Both the position numbers and the translations under genes were made by a program. DNA of 64,000 bases from Epiperipatus broadwayi. Lineage: Eukaryota > Onychophora > Udeonychophora > Euonychophora > Peripatidae. Shown one piece after another: positions 36,160 to 48,637 of the stretch (position 1 is its first letter; every line of letters starts with the position of its first letter). The DNA lies in assembly GCA_028023455.1 (NCBI GenBank), contig JAQFVV010000182.1, forward strand, positions 1,922,001 to 1,986,000. The letters are read 5' to 3'. The notes under the pieces were generated by a model. That model was given only the letters and a program-made list of their open reading frames with translations. It did not search any database and was not told where the DNA came from.

Positions 36160-39100
36160 AGTACCTAAAGTTCAATCATATGCGAGATACACAGGTCAGG
36201 AATACTCATGAACTCCGCCCTATTGCCCATTTCCCAAGTCTATGACATTACAAACAACACTTCTGACGATAGCAAACGACATTTTAACAATCCCCGGCCC
36301 AGAGGGTCAGCAGAGACACAAGAGATCTAATGATTAACTAGATGATGACACAATATAATGACAGATGTGCATGCATGAATTAAGAAAATGTCCAAAGAAT
36401 AGACCATTAAATATGAATTTACTGAAAATAACACTAGTAATGAAATTAAATCAGTATGTGAGCAACGGGATATAGCAACTTAAAACACATTATAACCTTG
36501 ATTACATAAAGAATACTCGATCTAGGTTTCACTTCATGTTAATGTGGGCATTCCATGCAAACCTTAGTAACATAATTTAAGGGTTGATGGATATGCAACC
36601 ACTAAATTTACATAGTAAGAATTTAATTAATTGAAACGATGCGGCTTAATATGCTAATATATATATTACAGGGTTTCTATTATTCACGCTATGACATTTT
36701 TAAATCATTAAGAATATAGTAGATTTCAATAACCATACACGGGTTTTTATTATGAATATTTATAAGATTTTAAGTTACAAAGAATATAATGGATTTTAAT
36801 AACTATACGGGAACCTTTATTATCTATATTATCATATTTAAATCACAAGAGTATAACAGATTTCAATAACTGTATGTGGGCTTTTATTATGAATATTATA
36901 TTTTAAATAACAAATGATCGAGTGAATTTTGATTATACTTGGACTTCATCAGAATTACATCAACAATAGATCAATTATCTTGAAAATTATGAGATGATTC
37001 ATCATTTATGATTTACGTATAGAATAAGGAAAAGCATAATTATTTCGACATTCTGTCACATGACTTACCTTTATAGGCTTTCTTAAAAGTTAACTGTTAA
37101 CGTATTTAATAGCGGTTGAACGAAAGGGTAGATAGCACTAATAAGCGATAACATATAATAAGACAAACTAAATTTATATTATAACGAGAACTTGGGGTGG
37201 CTTAGGAAAATAATATCATTATGACTTACAGATGAATAAAATATGTGAGAAAGTATAAACGATAGCGTGCGGACCGAATGATAACATTTGAGAGGACGAG
37301 AAGCTTCATCAACTTGAGAACGAAGAATATAAGCTCATCTGCACTTGTGACAGATGGCATTCGAAGAAATGGTCGGCAAGATACTATGGTTCCGATTTTC
37401 CGAATGTTAATCCATAATAGAGCTTACACGACCAAACACAATCTGTGGGAGTCGGGGCCTCCACACTCCGCCGAGAAATGTGCTTTAAGGATTCCAGTGA
37501 TGAGAGAAAGTATGACAAAGCAACCTTTGATTGATGAACGTTATCACCGGAACGCATCGCGAGGGCTTTCAGGTTTGTATTAACACTGATTTATATGGCC
37601 TTAACTAGTAATTAAGCCTAGCATAATGAAATGATTATATACAAGCAATCCCAAAAAGGGCCTGCAATTTACTTAAAGACTAGCATATCAATAATAAAAT
37701 ATAACACTTAAAATACGCTCGAGAAATTAGTTACCCAAAATATCGTTAGATGGTGGGCTAATTATATAATGAATCATCACTTAAAAGTAAAGATCTGAAT
37801 TCAATTTAATTAATACTAAATTTATGTAATATTAATCAATAGCGTGACATAATAGTTAATATTTTATTTGAAATAATAATGGAAAGCATAATATAAATTA
37901 AATAAAATGGTTTAGGAATATTTTTCAACCGGGCGAATTTTTATAGTTTTGTAAGAAAACTTACGTTTACGATTTAAATTCCTTAATGGCGGAATAGTAA
38001 AATAAGATAAGATTAATTTGCCAGACTGAATTATTAGCATATTGAAATGAGTATGATTTACATAATATCAAATTAAAATTGCCGCATTTGAAAATAATAA
38101 TACAGGAAGAGTGAAAACCTAGTAATCGAGTTTAGAAAATCAAATAGAATTGAGATATTGAAGCAAAAGAAAAGTCATTGTTTAAGCAATTAATCGGTTT
38201 AGCATTACCGATGAAAAATAAGCAATTATATTTTGAAAATATAAAGATTACAAAAGTGGAAATATTAAAAAGACATGCTTTAAGTGAGCTAAATTTACAT
38301 AATTAGAGATTGAATTTTACATTTTATGATTAAGGAGATAATTTAGATAAAAGTTTTAGAGTTCATTTTGCAGCAGGGAATTACCTTTCTTTCCGATGAC
38401 TTGACGGCCGTATGCACACGTGTTGGTTTCATGTTTTACAAAATATGATTAATTTGGCATTATTTTGACGAAATTGCGGTTAAAGTCCGTTCCTTATGTA
38501 ATTTACAGTTCATTTTGGCAGTAGTTTGGAAACGATGGCTTATGAGTACATTGGCATTGGCTTGATTTTGGAGAGATCGGGAAGCAAATTTTAACTCTAC
38601 TCACTAACCATTTTAAAGTTCTGAATGACGTAGATTTCCTTAGCAACAACGTTTAGAAAATAACATGTAGAGACCTTTTAGTTAGGAACTGCGGTGGTAT
38701 TTATACTCATTTTTAGCTGCCTTTGGGTAATCCCCGGATGTCAGCTAACGGTTACAATGACACAGCAGATTTTAAAGTATGAACGAGATCAAGTTCGAGA
38801 GAGCTAGTCTTGGTCTACTTTGGGCTGAAAATAGACCCGCGGAATAAATGTTAAGTAACGTGAATTCTAAAATAAACCTATGCTAAAATAAAAACAAATC
38901 TTTTCTGAATTTAAAATAAGGTAAGTCTTTTATTTAATAAATTTGCATTACTCTTTCGAACTTTCTCTCAATTAAAATATACATGAATAAAAAAATATAC
39001 GTAATATAATGCTTTTAATAAAATTATGTTTATCTGTTACACACACACATACGCACGATTGTTTACCGTAATAGAAATTTATGTTTTATATTTATATCAA

Positions 39101-39190
39101 TTTTAGATGAGAATAAAGCTTAATAAAAGATAAACAATCATGTGCATCGATATACCTCCACTCCATAGTGATTTTTTATTAAATGACTGA
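36160..39190. mobile_element. unclassified insertion inside the hAT element
   Basis: This segment separates the N-terminal and C-terminal parts of one hAT pseudogene. It is visibly less A+T-extreme, with many more CG dinucleotides (for example near 36280, 37270-37560, 38390-38500 and 38820) than its flanks. It contains a degenerate tandem repeat (36671-36935) and one 101-codon frame (37278-37583) with no recognisable motif. I could not define inverted ends, LTRs or a target duplication. Candidates are a long solo LTR, a non-autonomous Helitron or an unknown DNA element. Boundaries are approximate to about 50 bp. Confidence 0.5.
36671..36935. repeat. degenerate tandem repeat, about 70-bp unit, four copies
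   Basis: Units start near 36671, 36740, 36810 and 36879. Each begins with a GGGnTTTnTATTAT-like start, then TTTAAAT/AAGTT, then AGAATATAnTnGATTT-like text and AATAACnnTA. The last copy is the most diverged. Confidence 0.7.
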
Positions 39191-39229
39191 GTTTGAACCC
39201 ATGTTTGAAGGATTTCAAACATCACCAGA

Positions 39230-39415
39230 AAGTGAAGCCAAATGTGTGCAACAGATTTGAGTGCTTCAGTATTCTCAGTTTATTAAATGTAAATTGAAGA
39301 ACCAAATTACTGATGCCAACTTGGAATTATGCCTTGAAATAAAAACCACTAGTTACTAACCGGACATATAGAAACTTTCTAAGGAAATACAAGCTCATTG
39401 TTCAAACTGATTAAA
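39230..39415 (+). pseudogene. hAT transposase C-terminal dimerisation fragment
   Basis: Around 39285-39410 the plus strand encodes FIKCKLKNQITDANLELCL, then (after stops) KLSKEIQAHCSN, the C-terminal end seen in GTF2IRD2/ZBED5-like hAT transposases. It is the expected continuation of 34440-36150, which supports the view that the intervening 3 kb was inserted into one element. Confidence 0.65.
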
Positions 39416-39607
39416 ATCAATGCTAGCAATTTTCCACGTGAGTTAATCTACATTTAATAAAGATATAATTAATATTATAACTTTTTAGAGTATTTCTTTA
39501 AATTTTCCTTATTTGTAAAAATATATTTGCGGCTCTCAAATAATTTTTAAATTGTTGCGAGTGTCAGATTTGGATCATCCACCTCAAAAGTTTGCAGAAC
39601 CCCTGCT

Positions 39608-42604
39608 CCAAATAATATAAAATTTGTTGGAAAGCAAACAGAATTCCCAAATAATAAATATATATATATAAATAATAAATAAGCATATTTAAATTTAAAA
39701 TATTTTATCAAGATATAGATATTAATATAAGAAAAATGAAAAAGAGGGGAAAAGCCTTAGAAACTGAACAATGAAAAAATAGAAATTAAAGTCATTTGGA
39801 AAATGTACAGAAAAAGAATTGCAGTAATTATTATAGCTAGCAAGAAAGAAATAATTTCTAAAAGTTTTATTAAATATAAATGCCTGAGATGTTGAGCTCT
39901 GTATATGACAGCTACAGATCCAATAGCTATAAATTCCAAAATCAATTCCAACTGAAAGGGGAAAACATTTGTTTGATTAATCTGGTGTTTTAACATCTTA
40001 AGATCTCCCAAGCAATTTTATCACATAATAAATAAAGTGAAGACAACTACAACTAAATATAGATATATTAAAACTATTATTAAAGTTAAAATAAATCATG
40101 ATTTGCAAGCTTTATTTTGATTCATATATTATCCTATTCCTTTTAACATTTCCCATTATATTAGCAATTTTTTTCATTCTAAACAAGAATTAATAAATAT
40201 CGTATTATTACATACTTATGCATATATATATATTTTCTACACCTTTATGCATAATATAAACACATACATGAACATTTTAAATAAATATTTTAAAAAAAAA
40301 GAATATTATATATATTATTAAAAATTGTAAGCCGTATCCAAATCTATTAAACTGTTGGGTTTTTTTTTAATTAGGATGTAATGATATGACCAATGAACTG
40401 ATATGCTTTATCAGGTATTCTTTTACAGTGTGACATCAATTATAATAGTTGGTCAGTTTTTATACATATCACTGGCATACTGACCATATAAATATATATT
40501 TTGCAGCGTATATTATGTTTTTTATCTCAATAGATTTTTCATTATGATTATATAAATCCTACAAAACATTTCAAGTTTTTACACAAGAGGCAAATTTTTC
40601 CATAGTTAATTAGATCTTGGTATTTCTTATAACTAACATATGCAAACATTGCCTAAAATCCCACAAAGCCTAAGAATTATAAAATCAATTATATATTATA
40701 ATGCCATTAGAGATCTTTCTCATTCAATGTCCCAATGCCTGCCAAGGAATTGACTGCTATAATTCTATTTTTTACAAGTTATAAAATTCTTTTCTTACAT
40801 ATGTTGTTCTACATTTGTTATAGTTTTGCTTCATTTGAATCATTCTTTCTAGATAGGATAATTTCTATGATGAGCAATGTAGACTTACTTCAATTATTCT
40901 GGATAGAAAAAAATCTAAAAGTTACTATTTTTTTTCTGAATACAGACATTAATGCTTGATTTATGCCTTTGTCTTTTTAAGTTTTCATTAAGAGATTTTT
41001 CATTATTGTTTTTTTATTATTAAAAGTAAAATAGTTGATATTAGCTATAATATGAATTAATATCTCATATAATCTACGAAAGCTTTCCATTGTTTAATCT
41101 CTTTTTACACTTTTTTCTAGTTTATTGATTTATGCTTTGTTTAAAATTTAGAATTTTTATAAATTATAATTTTTTCATTATTTCTGGCTTAGAACTTTTT
41201 TTTCCCCTATTTGCAAGTTTTTTTAAATGATTGTTAAAAATACAATGTAGACATTTTTATTTAAATAAAAACAATGCTGCATTTTCATCAAAAAATAAAA
41301 ATGTTAGCAACAGTTTGATTTCATATCCATCAGAAAAAGATAAAATTAAAGATTATTTTTATAATTTACTGGAGAGAAAAGAACTTTTTTGTAGCATCTC
41401 TACCCCAAACTGGATCTTGAAACAAGCAGTACTAAGTTTTCAACTACTATCTGATAAGTAGAGGTAATGCTTTTCTATTCTATTTTACCTTCTAATTAAG
41501 TACAGCTAATACTTAGATAATAATGGATGAATAATTGAGGACTAACTGGGTCAGCTATACAAGCTAGCTACTTCATTCCCCCTCCCCCACAAGCTTGTTT
41601 GAAAGCTGAAAATATTTCTAAGCTTTACCTGTTGTTCACTAGGTTGCAAACTAATGATCTAGCTTTTTTTTCCTTTCAAATTGCTATTTGTTGGGATTCA
41701 TGTTAGTTACATATTAACACTGATATTTAGTTCAAAGATTATTTTTTATTGAATTCCTGATAATATAAATGTCAAGTAGCAGCCACCATCAGCAATCTGG
41801 TAATTGATAAGCAATACTTTTCATAAACTAGATGAAAATTTTAATTCTTTGAGAACTGTTTTACTTATCTGCTTAGCATTTATAGTTCTATATACATATT
41901 ACCTTATCATCTCTGGCTGATCTGAAATATACCCACAGATATCTCATATTTTCTTATATATTATCATTTAGACTTCTAAGAAAATATTAACAAACAATTT
42001 ATTTGCTTCAATTAACTACTTGAAGAAACACAAATAAATTATTGGCAATAAACATTAATGACTAAAGAACTGTAGAAAGGCTTTTACTTATGAGTGTTAA
42101 TATGTATTTAAAGAAAAAAATATTTTTATTTTTTTTTAAAACTAATAGCAACTTATGCCTGTATTTATTTGTACATGTATATATATACTATATAGGTATC
42201 TAACTATTCTAGACAGTAAAGCAAGGAAGGAAATCAACTCAAATTCTTATCATTTATCAATTAATATGGCTGGTAATGACTTTCCCTTCACTGTTCCTTG
42301 ATAAACCAGTGAACTATTTATTGTATCAAAAACAGCTCTTTTATATATATAGAATACACCATATGCTGAGCTCAGGCTTTTGATGGATCTGCAGTGGACA
42401 ATAAGCAGAACCCAACCAAAAATATGTCCAGTTCTCCTGTAGGACATGATTTTGGTTCATCAATGGTTAGTATTTTTTCCAACACAAAAAGTCTTTTCAT
42501 TTTCTTTCTATGGTCATTGTGTAATTGTGCAACTTCTTTGTATCATTCAATTACAAATGCAACAATTCTGATTCCAATCCTTTCTACTGGTACAAGTATA
42601 CAAA
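39608..42604. other. A+T-rich non-coding stretch
   Basis: TA microsatellite at 39657-39670. An 84-codon minus-strand frame (39757-40011) contains a pyrimidine-tract/CAG acceptor-like site (plus 39952-39965), but its translation matches nothing I recognise. Frames at 40735-40959 and 41231-41461 (plus) and 42250-42447 (minus) also lack family signals. Confidence 0.45.
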
Positions 42605-42612
42605 CTGTAGGT

Positions 42613-42907
42613 CAGGAGTCCCCAACCTTTTTGCACTTAAGAGCACATTTTATAATACCGGCCAGGTGATGAGCACCATTTGCTTTTTCAATGTAAATTT
42701 ATATTTGGATATTGTTAATAATACACATAATGTACAAAAAAATATTTATTTGCTAACAATATAATACAATAATTTATAAGAAATTTTAAAAATTAAATTT
42801 ATTTGTATCAGATAAATAATTTATTATCGTGTTCATATAGTGGCGGGCACACGTAAAATGGTCTGCGGATGCCATGGTGCCCACAGGCATAAGGTTGGGG
42901 ATCCCTG
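42613..42907. mobile_element. hAT MITE, copy 2
   Basis: Homologous to 26302-26667 with an internal deletion of about 70 bp. It starts CAGGAGTCCCCAACC and ends GGTTGGGGATCCCTG. The flanks CTGTAGGT (42605-42612) and CTGTAGGC (42908-42915) match at 7 of 8, again with TA at positions 4-5. It is non-coding. The frames crossing it (42394-42669, 42525-42764) are chance. Confidence 0.9.
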
Positions 42908-42915
42908 CTGTAGGC

Positions 42916-45263
42916 ATTTAAAAAATGAGTAATAGCTGTAGCAGACTAAATAATAATCTTGCCTGATTCAGTATAGGCAATAATGAGTCATTATAATTTA
43001 TATATGACTGAAATTTCATTAAACAAATGACTGTATGTTTGTCTATAGTTCTAATTAGAAATATATCTATTGCCCAAAATATAAAAATATCTAGAAAATA
43101 TAATTTAAAATTTTTCAAACTCTGGTTAGACTTCTATGCCTAGAAATTTTTTTATTTAAGTAGTAGAAATAATATCAACAAGAAAGGCAATGAAGAAAAA
43201 TAATGATGTCAATAAAAAAAAATCTTTTTTTCTGGATAATATACAAAAGAAATCAGACTATGCTTAATGTGGGCTCTTCAAGACTTTAATGTAGGATGGT
43301 GGTTGCAGATAAGAAGCTGATGATTTAATTATGATATAACTATTCTTGCGATAAAGAAGACTATATTGTCAATAAAAGATTAATGATATTAAAAATTATT
43401 TTGTGCAATGGTATCTGCGTTTATTTTATCAGAGCTTAGATTCAAATGTTAATGCTTGTTGAGCCAAATTTTTTTTGGAAATGGAGACTTCACATGCTCT
43501 GTAAACTCCAATAGTTTGTTATTATTCAATTTTTATACAATGTTTTATTTAGATTGTTAATCAGAAAAATCCTTATAAAAAAACTTTGATACATTCACAC
43601 TCAAAACCATATCTTATTATTTACATTATAATTAGGCATCAGAACATGAAAAAAGTCAACATTATAAAGAATGATAGGCATAGATTGCAGAAAAATATGC
43701 TCTAAGGTTAATATGGCAGTTGTATTAAAAATAAATCTTAACACATTGGTAGGAAATTCAATATATTTCTTTACATGCAAGAAGCAACTAATTTTTCAAT
43801 AGCTATTAAAAACACAAAAATTTATTAGGATTTATAAGCAGAAGTGCTTTGCATGTTTTGATACAGTGGCAGACTGGAGTTCAAAGACCATGAATTATAG
43901 CCCAACTCAGTTACTTCCATTGTTCAAACTTTTTATGAACTGCCAAATAATAAATCATTTGATTATTATTTTTTTATAGGCAGAAATTAAATAATTGAAA
44001 GAAAACTTAATTAATGATGATAAAACAAAACTGCAAAGTAAATACAGCTATTAATCAATCATGATCATTCTCCTTTTTTTTTTTTTTTTTTTGACACACT
44101 AAAAGCAGCATATGGCTCTGGAAAATAATATCTTATTAAATTACTGGATGGCAATCTTTAAAATGATAGTGATAATATTTTGAATAGATAAAAAAAAAAA
44201 CAATTTGAAATACAATAAAAAAATTCAAGTGATTGTATTTAATAATGCAAAAGCATTTCATAATAATTACAGAATGAAGAGACTGAGTTTCCCACTGTTA
44301 AGTAAAATTAGCAATAACTGAAAGAAATTCTTTTTCCTCTGATGTATACATATAGCAATAAAATGATATACAGTATTATTATATATAGGCTTGGCATAAT
44401 TTTCCTACTAAGTCGATCCTAGATGGTTTTAAAGGGAATGGAAGTTTTCTGTTTTTTAAATACCAAATAATGTAAAATAGCAAAATATTATTAATATTTT
44501 ATTTTAAATAAAAGTTATATTTACTGAAAATAAATGAATTTTAAGAAAATACAAAAGAAGTACTCAAAAGATAGTTAGATTGCATATTTAAATTTCTTAA
44601 TAAATCATCAAATAGTTAGTTACTCAGATCATATGACATTTTAGCATTGTAAATAACAGAACAAAGAATTTTTAGAATCCATCACTTTACCAGTGCAATA
44701 ATTTTTACTATACAAAGAAATTTTCTTAATGAAAATATTTTAAGTGTCCACAACTTTCACAGATTTACGTGAAGAAAATTACTTTAATGTACAATTTTAA
44801 TAATATATTTCATTAGTAATCTATATTTTATTAACAAAATTAAAAGAAATTTTAAAATATGATTTTTTTTTCTTTACTGATCATGATGATTCTGTTTGAT
44901 GAGTCATTGTTACAACAAGCAAGAGAGCATTTTGTCCCAATGTGATGTATCACATCAGAAATATATTATATTTAATAAATAATTAAACACACTAAATTGA
45001 ATTCATTAATTACATAATACATGTAAACTTAGAAATACTGGATTTCAATATGAATCAACTTATAATCTTAGAAACAATTGAAAATGATCTATGAATGAAA
45101 TTACTAATGCCAATGATAAATTAAATGTAAGATTATGAGAGTATTTTCAAAAGCATGACTTATAAAAAAACTTTGCATTAATAGCAATTGGAAATGATAT
45201 AAATGATCAGTTAAAGATTTTTTAAAAAAATTCTATTTTTGCAGATATAAAATCAAGAGAAAT
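42916..45263. other. A+T-rich non-coding stretch
   Basis: A T-run of about 20 near 44072-44092. A small palindrome (TGATGTATCACATCA) near 44942. No gene is supportable. Confidence 0.5.
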
Positions 45264-45839
45264 GAAAATTTGGTACTTGTGTATTATCCTGTCTACCAAG
45301 CTTGGCAGTCTTTTTATTTTTAATTATAGTTTCAAGAGCTTTACAAGTACTTGTTTATGTTTTTTGTTTTTTTCCAATTTTATTTTACGGAATATGTGTT
45401 AGTTGTTAAGTTAAAAAAATAAAATAAATTATTTACAAATTCCATTAACACCAACACATTCCGAACACTGTCATAGTTTGTTTATATTCAGCATCTTTAT
45501 TTTTGTCACTACTATTTTGGAAAAATAAAAGTTTGAAATATTCCTTTGATAGAATAGCATGCAGTGGAGTATTTCTGGAAGGTACAGGATCCTGCCCTTA
45601 TGAAAAGTCTGTGTTAATGGGCACAATATGACATTTTACATTTCTTAAATTTTTGTAATCTTTATATTAATAAGTTACAGTCTCTGTTAATGGGCACAAT
45701 CACTTTCATAATGGTATTAAAAAAATGGTTGTCATCTGATCCTTCGTGTCAGCCACTAGAGGCGCGATTTCTAGCTAAATTTCTAGAAATATGCCGTTTC
45801 CGCGGCCGCACCCAAGCCTTTAAGCATTCTTTCTAAAAG

Positions 45840-45965
45840 AAATCCTAGAAAGATTGTTAACTTGGAGTTAAGTCTACTTTCTACGCTAAAAGGTAGAGTG
45901 TTAACTCGGAAGTTAAGTCTCCTTTCTACGATAAAATCTAAAAAGAGTGTTAACTCGGCTTAGCG
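45840..45965. repeat. subterminal tandem repeats in inner element
   Basis: Three occurrences, about 55 bp apart, of a block around GTTAACTCGGAAGTTAAGTC followed by CTTTCTACG. The third is truncated. Subterminal repeats in DNA transposons commonly serve as transposase binding sites. That role is inferred here. Confidence 0.7.
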
Positions 45966-46569
45966 GCTAACGGTGTGGTTTTTTCCGATGCTAAAAGCAG
46001 AGTAAAATGCTGTAGTTGCTTTTGTCATGTACTATATCGTAATGCTGCATTATGTATTCGATGTAACAATATCGTACAAGGTGTGTTAATTTGATCGTGT
46101 CAAAATTATTTAAATTTTCATCGGTGCCTTTTTTTTTTTAAGACCAATTGATGTACTGTTACATTTTATCACTTTTAACAGTATTGTGATTGTTCCTCAT
46201 AAATTTGTATTCCTCTTAAATTTTCGATTAGGGTGGAATAGCGTAAAAATTTAAAAATCACGCTTTGAGTCACGTTTTAGCGAGAAATTTTCCAAGACAA
46301 AAAGTACAGCTAATTCCCACAACAGAAAACTTGAAAAGATGGGAATTGCCAGACACGGAAGCCGGCGCTGGAATACTTCTACAGCAGGAAAAAAGAAAAA
46401 AAACATCCTGCTGTTGAAAGAAAAGATTGGATTGTGCGGCAAATATAAGCAGATTTGAGGTCCAAAAACATCTGCTGACGGAAAGGTTCACTTCGTAAAG
46501 GCAAGCTTGTTTGAGGAATTCTAAATGGCCTTCGTCAAATGTCAAAAATAAAAGAAGTAACTTCAATTT

Positions 46570-48200
46570 TTATTTAAAAGTATATCCCTTCTTCTCCCAA
46601 TAACTGTTGTCGTCGGCAATCAAACGGTCAAATAAAAGGAACGTCAATTATTCTTTAATCGTTAGAAAAAAACAAACAACGCTCCCACTAATTCTCGTCG
46701 GCAATCAAATGTAAACCAATCAAAGTAAGACAGTAAATTCTTAGTTAAACATAACCCAAATTACTATTTGAATGTACACCGAAAAAGACCCGTTCTTGTC
46801 AATCAAAATTAAAGAAACCTAGACTATTATTGTCCCATTGTCAAATCGAATATTATTTGGGAAAACCCAAATAATTTATAAACGAAAAAAAAAAAAAGAA
46901 AGTCAAATCGGTTTTCAATCAAATGGTAACCGATAAAAGTAACTTAAATTTTGATTTAAACATACACACAAACAAAAAAAACAAAAACAAAATACAAAAC
47001 CCTTTCTCCCAATAATTGTTGTTGGCAATCAAATGTAAAAAATAAAAGGAACGTACAATTATTCTTTAATCGTAAACAAAAACACCCCTCCCACTAATTG
47101 TCATCGGCGATCAAATGTAAAGCATTAAAAATAAGGTAAACCGATTATTTTTTAAACGTAACTCAAATTACTATTTGAACACACACCGGAAAAAGACCCG
47201 CTCTTGTCAATAAAAATGAAAGAAAACCACAACAACTATTATTATCCCATTGTCAAAAATATTAGGTTTTGGGCAAACCAAAACCATAATTTATAAACGA
47301 AAAAAAAAAAGAAGTCAAAACCGTTGTCAATCAAATATAACCGATAAAAGTAACTTCAATTTTGATTTAAACATACACAAAAAAACAATCTCTTTAACTC
47401 CCAATAATTGTTGTCGGCAATCAAATGTAAAATAAAAGGAAGGTAAATTAGTATTTAATCATCACCCAAAACACCCACCCCTCTCACTAATTATTGTCAG
47501 CAATCAAATGTACACCACTACTAAAAGTAACGTAAACTAATATTCTTTAAACGGTTACACCCCTTCTCCCAATAATTGTTGTCTACAATCGTACACACAA
47601 AAAAACACCCCTCACAATAATTAGTGTCGGCAATCAAATGTAAACTGATCAAAGTAAGACTGCAACTTATTATTTAAACATAACCCAAATTACTATTTGA
47701 ATCTACACCAAAAAAACACCTGCTCTTGTCAATAAAAATTAAACAAACAACAACTATTATCGTCCCATTGTCAAAAATATTTATTTGTAGAACCAAAACC
47801 ATAATTTATAAACGAAAGGAAATCCAATCGGTCGTCAATCAAATGTAAACCGATAAAAGTAAAGGTTTTAATTTTTATTTAAACATACACACACACGCGC
47901 GCGGGGGAAAAAAAACACTTCTCCCAATAATTGTTGTCGGCAATCAAATGTAAACCTATCAAAGTAACGTAAATTATTATTTAAAGATTCATCAAAAAAA
48001 CCCGTTCTCTCTTGAATTTTGTCAATCCAATTTTACAAAAACAGTAATATTATTTTTTTAAAAAAAACACAAATTACTATTTGAACACACACCAAAAGAG
48101 ACCCTTTGGTAAAAAAAAAAATTAAAAAAAAACAAATATTATTATCCCATCGTCAAAAATATTATTTGGGAAAAATAATTCAGAAATGAAAAAAAGTAAA
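46570..48200. repeat. nested satellite-like repeat array in inner element
   Basis: A short motif around TTGTTGTCGGCAATCAAATG recurs in variant form about nine times (near 46600, 46695, 47010, 47100, 47405, 47485, 47575, 47620 and 47925). A longer composite unit is marked by TCCCATTGTCAAAAATATT at about 46831, 47243, 47762 and 48143 (spacings roughly 410, 520 and 380). The units are degenerate and interleaved with A-runs. No coding potential is seen across them. Confidence 0.8.
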
Positions 48201-48637
48201 CTTTGTAAACAAACCAAAAAAAAAAGTCAATATTAATAGAGAATCGCTAGCCCGGGAACGTTATATTAATGTGTTTTTAGTTAGAAATCGCACCTCTAGC
48301 GGCTGACACGAAGGATCAGATGACAACCAAAAAAATAAAATGAAATTTGACAGGTAGTCCACAGACAACCCACATTTTCATTGGACTTATTATTTTAATA
48401 GTAATAAGTTGATTTAATACAAAAAATTAATTACAAATAAAATGGAAATATTATAATTAATTTTTGCAGAAATTTTTCTTTTTTAAAAAAACAATAATAA
48501 TAAAAACTGTAAGTATTAAATACAACTGCTTTCTGCCATTTTGTTTTAAATATTTATTGTATGCCCCTGAAACTGTATAATTAAAAAAATGATTGCCAAG
48601 CTTGGTAGACAGAATAATACACAAGTACAGAAAATTT

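Larger units (their letters stand above)
33972..39607 (+). mobile_element. hAT transposon (GTF2IRD2/ZBED5-like), interrupted
   Basis: The left end CAAGGATCGGCAACCTATGG resembles hAT termini and is preceded by CTCTAGAT, which has TA at positions 4-5 as in Buster-type targets. Transposase coding runs about 34440-36150 and resumes with the C-terminus at about 39240-39410. The right side near 39530-39607 has the GGCTCTC and GAACCCCTG text common at hAT ends, but it is not a clean inverse of the left end and I found no matching duplication. The right boundary is therefore uncertain. A roughly 3-kb foreign segment separates the two coding parts. Confidence 0.65.
45727..48328. mobile_element. inner inverted-repeat element filled with satellite-like repeats
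   Basis: Terminal inverted repeats of at least 52 bp (starting GGTTGTCATCTGATCCTTCG) match with three differences. The perfect 8-bp duplication AAAAAAAT flanks it (45719-45726, 48329-48336). CpG is much commoner than in surrounding DNA. The left 250 bp carries about three subterminal repeats, and the right two thirds is a repeat array. The minus-strand frames at 46251-46566 are only about 60-100 codons, with no transposase motif. The element must be mobilised in trans, if at all. Confidence 0.9.
45272..48629. mobile_element. outer inverted-repeat DNA element, interrupted by a second one
   Basis: The inverted ends share GTACTTGTGTATTAT and CTGTCTACCAAGCTTGGCA, with similarity extending to about 75 bp. 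The flanks are the perfect 8-bp duplication GAAAATTT at 45264-45271 and 48630-48637. Subtracting the inner element and its duplication leaves about 750 bp with no coding frame, so this is a MITE-like element. A partial direct repeat inside (GTTAATGGGCACAAT at about 45614 and 45687) flanks an 70-80-bp spacer. The 8-bp duplication fits hAT or P-type transposition, but the termini are not the standard hAT CAGGG. Confidence 0.85.

Noticed and set aside
37278-37583. 101-codon frame in the unclassified insertion
   Set aside because: No recognisable motif and no continuation. It may be real in the parent element but cannot be supported here.
39757-40011. 84-codon minus-strand frame with an acceptor-like pyrimidine-CAG site near 39952
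   Set aside because: The acceptor could be chance in T-rich DNA, no donor follows in frame, and the hydrophobic translation matches nothing I know.
46251-46566. Overlapping minus-strand frames inside the inner TIR element
   Set aside because: Neither shows a transposase, BED or THAP motif, and both are short. A possible Cys-rich reading on the plus strand near 46005-46090 is also too short to support.
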